Of a stretch of DNA of 64,000 bases, positions 57,814-64,000 are shown in pieces. The stretch comes from Liolophura sinensis (Eukaryota; Mollusca; Polyplacophora; Chitonida; Chitonidae). The stretch lies in NCBI RefSeq assembly GCF_032854445.1, contig NC_088305.1:15939606-16003605 (forward strand), in the 5' to 3' direction. The translations under genes and the position numbers were made by a program. Each line of letters begins with the position of its first letter. Position 1 is the first letter of the stretch. The notes beneath the pieces were generated by a model that saw nothing but the letters and a program-made list of their open reading frames with translations, did no database searches and was not told the origin of the DNA.

Positions 57814-58075
57814 ATTTTAATTGTCATAAATATCTATAGATAAACAGTTATATACATATAGATATATACATGTAATATATAACCCTGGTTTTCGAGTTTT
57901 AACTCTTATTTTTCTTTTATGCGATTTTAAACACGTCTGTACTATTTGTTTTATTTTTGATGTTCATATTATCGTATCTAAAACCTTAACCGTCTCGCGT
58001 TTTCACCTTGTTCTCGCCACGATATGGCTGAAATATTGCCGATGTGGCCTTAAGCCATAATCATTCATTCATTCA

Positions 58076-61000
58076 ATTAGCAAAAGACCAGGCAAAAATC
58101 CAAAAGTGGAAAAACTGTTCCAATGCTGCTGGTAAGAGGCTAATCCGACGTATTTTGTGACGAGAAATCGAATGGTGCAAACCGCGTTGCTCTCTGACCA
58201 ATACTTTTGGCTGTAACGACAATTGAATGAGCATTTATGTGAAAATCACGTGCCCAGCAACGGCTCTTACTCCATGGAAACCAAGGAAATTTGCAATTTT
58301 TCAACAGCTGGAGATGCCTGGCCCAATTTCACATCTTTTGACACCTTATTTATGTGGGTCAGTGTTCAATTGTACTTTTTACAGCAGACTGTATCAAGTA
58401 CCTTGTGTTTTTTAATATACAAATGGTGTGGTTTTCCAACATCTAATAAAGACATTGAGTTTCTCTTCGACTTAGAAGTAAAACAATTGCTGGATGAATT
58501 AAATGGGCTTGGCCCAAAGATTTGACGTGTTCTGGGCTACCGAAGGGCACATAACTTGTAATTAAAAGTTGAATATAGTAATGACCAGTCGCGATGGTAC
58601 ATAGTAAATGTAGCCCATTTCAATTAGCAAAAAGACCAGGCAAAATTCCAAAAGTGAAAAAACTGTTCCAATGCTGCTGGTAAGAGGCTAATCCGACGTA
58701 TTTTGTGACGAGAAATCGAATGGTGCAAACCGCGTTGCTCTCCGACCAATACTTTTGGCTGTAGCGACAATTGAATGAGCATTTATGTGAAAATCACCTG
58801 CACAGCAACGGCTCTTACTCCATGGAAACCAAGGAAATTTGCAAGTTTTTCAACAGCTGGAGATGCCTGGCCCAATTCCGCATCTTTTGGCACCTTATTG
58901 ATGTGGGTCAGTGTTGAATTGTACATTTTACAGCAGACTGTATCAAGTACCTTGTGTTTTTAATTTACAAATGGTGTGGTTTTTCAACATGTAGATAAAG
59001 ACATTGAGATTGTCTTCGACTTAGAAGTAAGACAATTGCTGGATGAGTTAAATGGGCTTGGCCCAAAGATTTGACGTCTTCTGGGCTACCGAAGGGCACA
59101 TAACTTATATTAAAAAGTTGAATATAGTAATGACCAGTCGCGATGGTACATAGTAATTGTAGCCCATTTCAATTAGCAAACAGACCAGGCAAAAATCCAA
59201 AAGTGGAAAAACTGTTCTAATGCTGCTGTTAGCAGACTAATCCGACGTATTTTGTGACGAGAAATCGAATGGTGCAAACCGAGTTGCTCTCCGACCAATA
59301 CTTTTGGCTGTAGCGACAATTGAATGAGCATTTATGTGAAAATCACGTGCACAGCAACGGCTCTTACTCCATGGAAACCAAGGAAATTTACACTTTTTCA
59401 ACAGCTGGAGATGCCTGGCCCAATTCCGCATCTTTTGGCACCTTATTGATGTGGGTCAGTGTTCAGTTGTACTTTTTACAGCAGACTGTATCAAGTACCT
59501 TGTGTTTTTTATATACAAATGGTGTGGTTTTTCAACATGTATATAAAGACATTGAGCTTGTCTTCGACTTAGAAATAAGACAATTGCTGGATGAGTTAAA
59601 TGGGCTTGGCACAAAGATTTGACGTCTTCTGGGTAACCGAAGGGCACATAACTCATAATCAAAAGTTGAATATAGTAATGACCAGTCGCGATGGTACATA
59701 GTAAATGTAGCCCATTTCAATTAGCAAAAAGACCAGGCAAAAATCCAAAAGTGGAAAAACTGTTCCAATGCTGCTGGTAAAGGGCCAATCCGATGTATTT
59801 TGTGACGAGAAATCGAATGGTGCAAACCGCGTTGCTCTCTGACCAATACTTTTGGCTGAAACGACAATTGAATGAGCATTTATGTGAAAATCACCTGCCC
59901 TGCAACGGCCCTTACTCCATGGAAACCAAGGAAATTTGCAATTTTTCAACAGCTGGAGATGCCTCGCCCAAATCCGCATCTTTTGGCACCTTATTGATGT
60001 GGGTCAGTGTTGAATTGTACTTTTTACAGCAGACTGTATTAAGTACGTTGTGTTTTTTATATACAAATGGTGTGGTTTTTCAACATGTAGATAAAGACAT
60101 TGAGCTTGTCTTCGACTTAGACGTAAAACAATTGCTGGATGAGTTAAATGGGCTTGGCACAAAGATTTGACGTCTTCTGGGCTACCGAAGGGCACATAAC
60201 TCATAATCAAAAGTTGAATATAGTAATGACCAGTCGCGATGGTATATAGTAAATGTAGCCCATTTCAATTAGCAAAAAGACCAAGCAAAAATCCAAAAGT
60301 GGATAAACTGTTCCAATGCTGCTGGTAAGAGAATAATCCGACGTATTTTGTGACGAGAAATCGAATGGTGCAAACCGCGTTGCTCTCCGACCAATACTGT
60401 TGGCTGTAGCGACAATTGAATGAGCATTTATGTGAAAATCACGTGCCCAACAACTGTTCTTACTCCATGGAAACCAAGAAAATTTGCAATTTTTCAACAG
60501 CTGGAGATACCTGGCCCAATTCCGCATCTTTTGGCACCTTATTGATGTGGGTCAGTGTTCAATTGTACTTTTTACAGCAGACTGTATCAACTACCTTGTG
60601 TTTTTAATATACAAATGGTGTGGTTTTTCAACATGTAGATACAGACATTGAGTCTGTCTTCGACTTAGAAGTAGAACAATTGCTGGATGAGTTAAATGGG
60701 CTTGGCCCAAAGATTTGACGTCTTCTGGGCTACCGAAGGGCACATAACTTATAATCAAAAGTTGAATATAGTAATGACCAGTCGCGATAGTACATAGTAA
60801 ATGTAGCCCATTTCAATTAGCAAAAAGAGCGGGCAAAAATCCAAAAGTGGAAAAACTGTTCCAATGCTGCTGGTAAGAGGTTAATCCGACGTATTTTGTG
60901 ACGAGAAATCGAATGGTGCAAACTGCGTTGCTCTCCGACCAATACTTTTGGCTGTAGCGACAATTAAATGATCATTGATGTGAAAATCACGTGCCCAGCA

Positions 61001-64000
61001 ACGGCTCTTACTCCATGGAAACCAAGGGAATTTGCATTTTTTTAAACAACTGGAGTTACCTGGCCCAATTCCGCATCTTTTGGCACCTTATTGATTGCTC
61101 TCCAACCAATACTTTTGGCTGTAGCGCCAATTAAATGATCATTAATGTTATAATCCCATGCCCAGCAATGGCTCTTACTCCATGGAAACCAAGGAAATTT
61201 GCAATTTTTCAACAGCTGGAGATGCCTCGCCCAAATCCGCATCTTTTGGCACCTTATTGATGTGGGTCAGTGTTCAATTGTACTTTTTACAGCAGACTGT
61301 ATTAAGTACCTTGTGTTTTTTTATATACAAATGGTGTGGTTTTTCAACATGTAGATAAAGACATTGAGTTTGTCTTCGACTTAGAAGTAAGACATTTGCT
61401 GGGTGAGTTAAATGGGCTTGGCCCAAAGATTTGACGTCTTCTGGGCTACCGAAAGGGCACATAACTTATAATCAAAAGTTGGATATAGTATTGGCCAGTC
61501 GCGATGGTAAATAGTAAATGTAGCCAATTTCAATTAGCAAAAAAAAAACAGGCAAAAATCCAAAAGTGGGAAAAACTGTTCCAATGCTGCTGGTAAGAGG
61601 CTAATCCGACGTATTTTGTGACGAGAAATCGAATGGTGCAAACCGAGTTGCTCTCCGACCAATACTTTTGGCTGTAGCGCCAATTAAATGTTCATTGATG
61701 TCAAAATTACGTGCCCAACAACTGCTCTTACTCCATGGAAACCAAGAAAATTTGCAATTTTTCAACAGCTGGAGATACCTGGCCCAATTCCGCATCTTTT
61801 GGCACCTTATTGATGTGGGTCAGTGTTCAATTGTACTTTTTACAGCAGACTGTATCAAGTACCTTGTGTTTTTTAATATACAAATGGTGTGGTTTTTCAA
61901 CATCTAGATAAAGACATTGAGTNNNNNNNNNNNNNNNNNNNNNNNNNNNNNNNNNNNNNNNNNNNNNNNNNNNNNNNNNNNNNNNNNNNNNNNNNNNNNN
62001 NNNNNNNNNNNNNNNNNNNNNNNNNNNNNNNNNNNNNNNNNNNNNNNNNNNNNNNNNNNNNNNNNNNNNNNNNNNNNNNNNNNNNNNNNNNNNNNNNNNN
62101 NNNNNNNNNNNNNNNNNNNNNNCCTGGTCCAATCCGCATCTTTTGGCACCTTATTGATGTGGGTCAGTGTTCAATTGTACTTTTTACAGCAGACTGTATG
62201 AAGTACCTTGTGTTTTTTATATACAAATGGTGTGGTTTTTCAACATGTAGATAAAGACATTGAGTTTGTCTTCGACTTAGAAGTAAAATAACTGCTGGAT
62301 GAGTTAAATGGGCTTGGCCCAAAGATTTGACGTCTTCTGGCCTACCGAAGGGCACATAACTTATAATCAAAAGTTGAATATAATAATGACCAGTGGCGAT
62401 GGTACGTTGTGAATTTAGCCGATTTCAATTAGCAAAAAGACCAGGCAAAAATCCAGAAGTGGAAAAACTGTTTAAATGCTGCTGGTAAGAGGCTAATCGA
62501 CGTACTTTGTGACGAGAAATCGAATGGTGCAAACCGCGTTGCTGTCCGACCAATACTTTTGGCTGTAGCGTCAATTGAAATGAGCATTTATGTGAAAATC
62601 ACGTGCCTAGCAACGGCTCTTACTCCATGGAAACCAAGGAAATTTGCAATTTTTCAACAGCTGGAGATGCCTGGCCCAATTGCGCATCTTTTGGCACCTT
62701 ATTGATGTGGGTCAGTATTCACTTGTACTTTTTACAGCAGACTGTATCAAGTACCTTGTGTTTTTTATATACAATGGTGTGGTTTTTCAACATGTAGATA
62801 AAGACATTGAGTTTGTCTTCGACTTAGAAGTAAAACAATTGCTGGATGAGTTAAATGGGCTTGGCCCAAATTTTTGACGTCTTCTGGCCTACGGAAGGGC
62901 ACATAACTTATAATCAAAAGTTGAATATAATAATGACCAGTGGCGATGGTACGTTGTGAATTTAGCCGATTTCAATTAGCAAAAAGACCAGGCAAAAATC
63001 CAAAAGTGGAAAAACTGTTCCAATGCTGCTGGTAAGAGGCTAATCCGACGTACTTTGTGACGAGAAATCGAATGGTGCAAACCGCGTTGCTGTCCGACCA
63101 ATACTTTTGGCTGTAGCGACAATTGAATGAGCATTTATGTGAAAATCATGTGCCCAGCAACGGCTCTTACTCCATGGAAACCAAGGAAATTTGCAATTTT
63201 TCAACAGCTGGAGATGCCTGGCCCAATTCCGCATCTTTTGGCACCTTATTGATGTGGGTCAGTATTTACTTGTACTTTTTACAGCAGACTGTATGAAGTA
63301 CCTTGTGTTTTTTATATACAAATGGTGTGGTTTTTCAACATGTAGATAAAGACATTGAGTTTGTTTTCGACTTAGAAGTAAGACAACTGCTGGATGAGTT
63401 AAATGGGCTTGGCCCAAAGATTTGACGTCTTCTGGGCTACCGAAGGGCACATAACTTATAATCAAAAGTTGAATATAGTAATGACCAGTCGAGATGGTAC
63501 ATTGTAAATGTAGCCGATTTCAATTAGCAAAAAGACCAGGCAAAAATCCAAAAGTGGAAAAATTGTTCCAATGCTGCTGGTAAGAGGCTAATCCGACGTA
63601 CTTTGTGACGAGAAATCGAATGGTGCAAACCGCGTTGCTGTCCGACCAATACTTTTGGCTGTAGCGACAATTGAATGAGAATTTATGTGAAAATCACGTG
63701 CCCAGCAACGGCTCTTACTCCATGGAAACCAAGGAAATTTGCAATTTTTCAACAGCTGGAGATGCCTGGCCAAATTCCGCATCTTTTGGCACCTTATTGA
63801 TGTGGGTCAGTGTTCAATTCTACTTTTTACAGCAGACTGTATCAAGTACCTTGTGTTTTTTATATACAAATGGTGTGGTTTTTCAACATGTAGATAAAGA
63901 CATTGAGTTTGTCTTCGACTTAGAAGTAAAACAATTGCTGGATGAGTTAAATGGGCTTGGCCCAAATTTTTGACGTCTTCTGGCCTACGGAAGGGCACAT
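58076..64000 (+). repeat. ~549-bp tandem satellite array
   Basis: Head-to-tail monomers marked by AATGGTGCAAACCGCGTTGC near 58171, 58721, 59269, 59817, 60366, 60915, 61635, 62526, 63074 and 63623. Spacing is 547-551 bp apart from one rearranged interval and the gap. A fragment of about 180 bp is inserted at 60915-61093. Monomers are much more alike than in the dispersed blocks, so this block has been homogenised or amplified recently. It runs off the window end. Confidence 0.95.
61923..62122. other. Assembly gap (200 N)
   Basis: A run of 200 N inside the satellite array. The round length suggests a placeholder, so the true array size is unknown. Confidence 0.99.

Larger units (their letters stand above)
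52561..58075 (+). mobile_element. LINE copy C (I-superclade), full-length but inactive
   Basis: Complete from the 5' hairpin ACCCCG (52561-52566) / CGGGGT (52576-52581) to the (ATTC)n tail near 58075. ORF1 is 53161-54513 and ORF2 54513-57813. Its 3' hairpin has one mismatch (GTGGCC). It separates satellite blocks of opposite orientation. Confidence 0.9.

Overview
The window is eukaryotic and most probably molluscan. It has spliced genes with GT..AG introns, AT-rich introns, three families of short retroposed repeats with tandem tails, I-superclade LINEs, a Tc1-type transposase, solo LTRs and a long satellite array. The mollusc assignment rests on gene and repeat style that I recognise; no database comparison was possible.

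Layout. 1-1550: a 27-bp minisatellite in two blocks around a SINE-like repeat. 2580-3594: a solo LTR. 3784-18006 (+): the one clear host gene, a 13-exon secreted GDSL-type phospholipase B (PLB1-like, about 408 aa). All exon phases join without a stop and the Ser, GGND and DxxH catalytic motifs are present. Its introns carry three tRNA-derived SINEs near the start, one near the end, and four minisatellites (51, 27, 27 and 21 bp). 19265-19375: a THAP-like remnant. 19925-27490: tandem units of a ~550-bp satellite in blocks of alternating orientation. 27600-30516: a decayed SWIM/YqaJ-type nuclease gene. 31212-32233: a second solo LTR of the same family. 32898-33438: the 5' half of a Tc1-like transposase, cut off by LINE sequence.

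From 33439 to 58075 the window is almost all LINE. There is a short 5'-truncated 3' end (33439-33900, -), a nearly full-length copy A (33902-40061, -) with a SINE inserted in ORF1, a divergent element D (41383-46380, +), copy B (46385-52127, +) and copy C (52561-58075, +). Satellite pieces lie between them. Copies A, B and C share a 5' UTR with two hairpins, an ORF1 with three zinc knuckles, a TAATG stop/start overlap between ORF1 and ORF2, and an ORF2 with endonuclease, RT, RNase H and a terminal CCHC. All are inactivated by stops, frameshifts or deletions. 58076-64000 is a regular ~549-bp head-to-tail satellite array with a 200-N assembly gap.

The most interesting signal is at the 3' ends of the mobile elements. 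The LINE (A/B/C), the tRNA-derived SINE and the SINE-like repeat at 905-1202 all end in the same hairpin: a CGYC-type outer stem, a short inner stem, a TGAAATATT-like loop, then CGTWAAR and a short tandem tail. The stem bases differ between families but pairing is kept. This suggests one reverse-transcriptase recognition signal shared by a LINE and two non-autonomous families.
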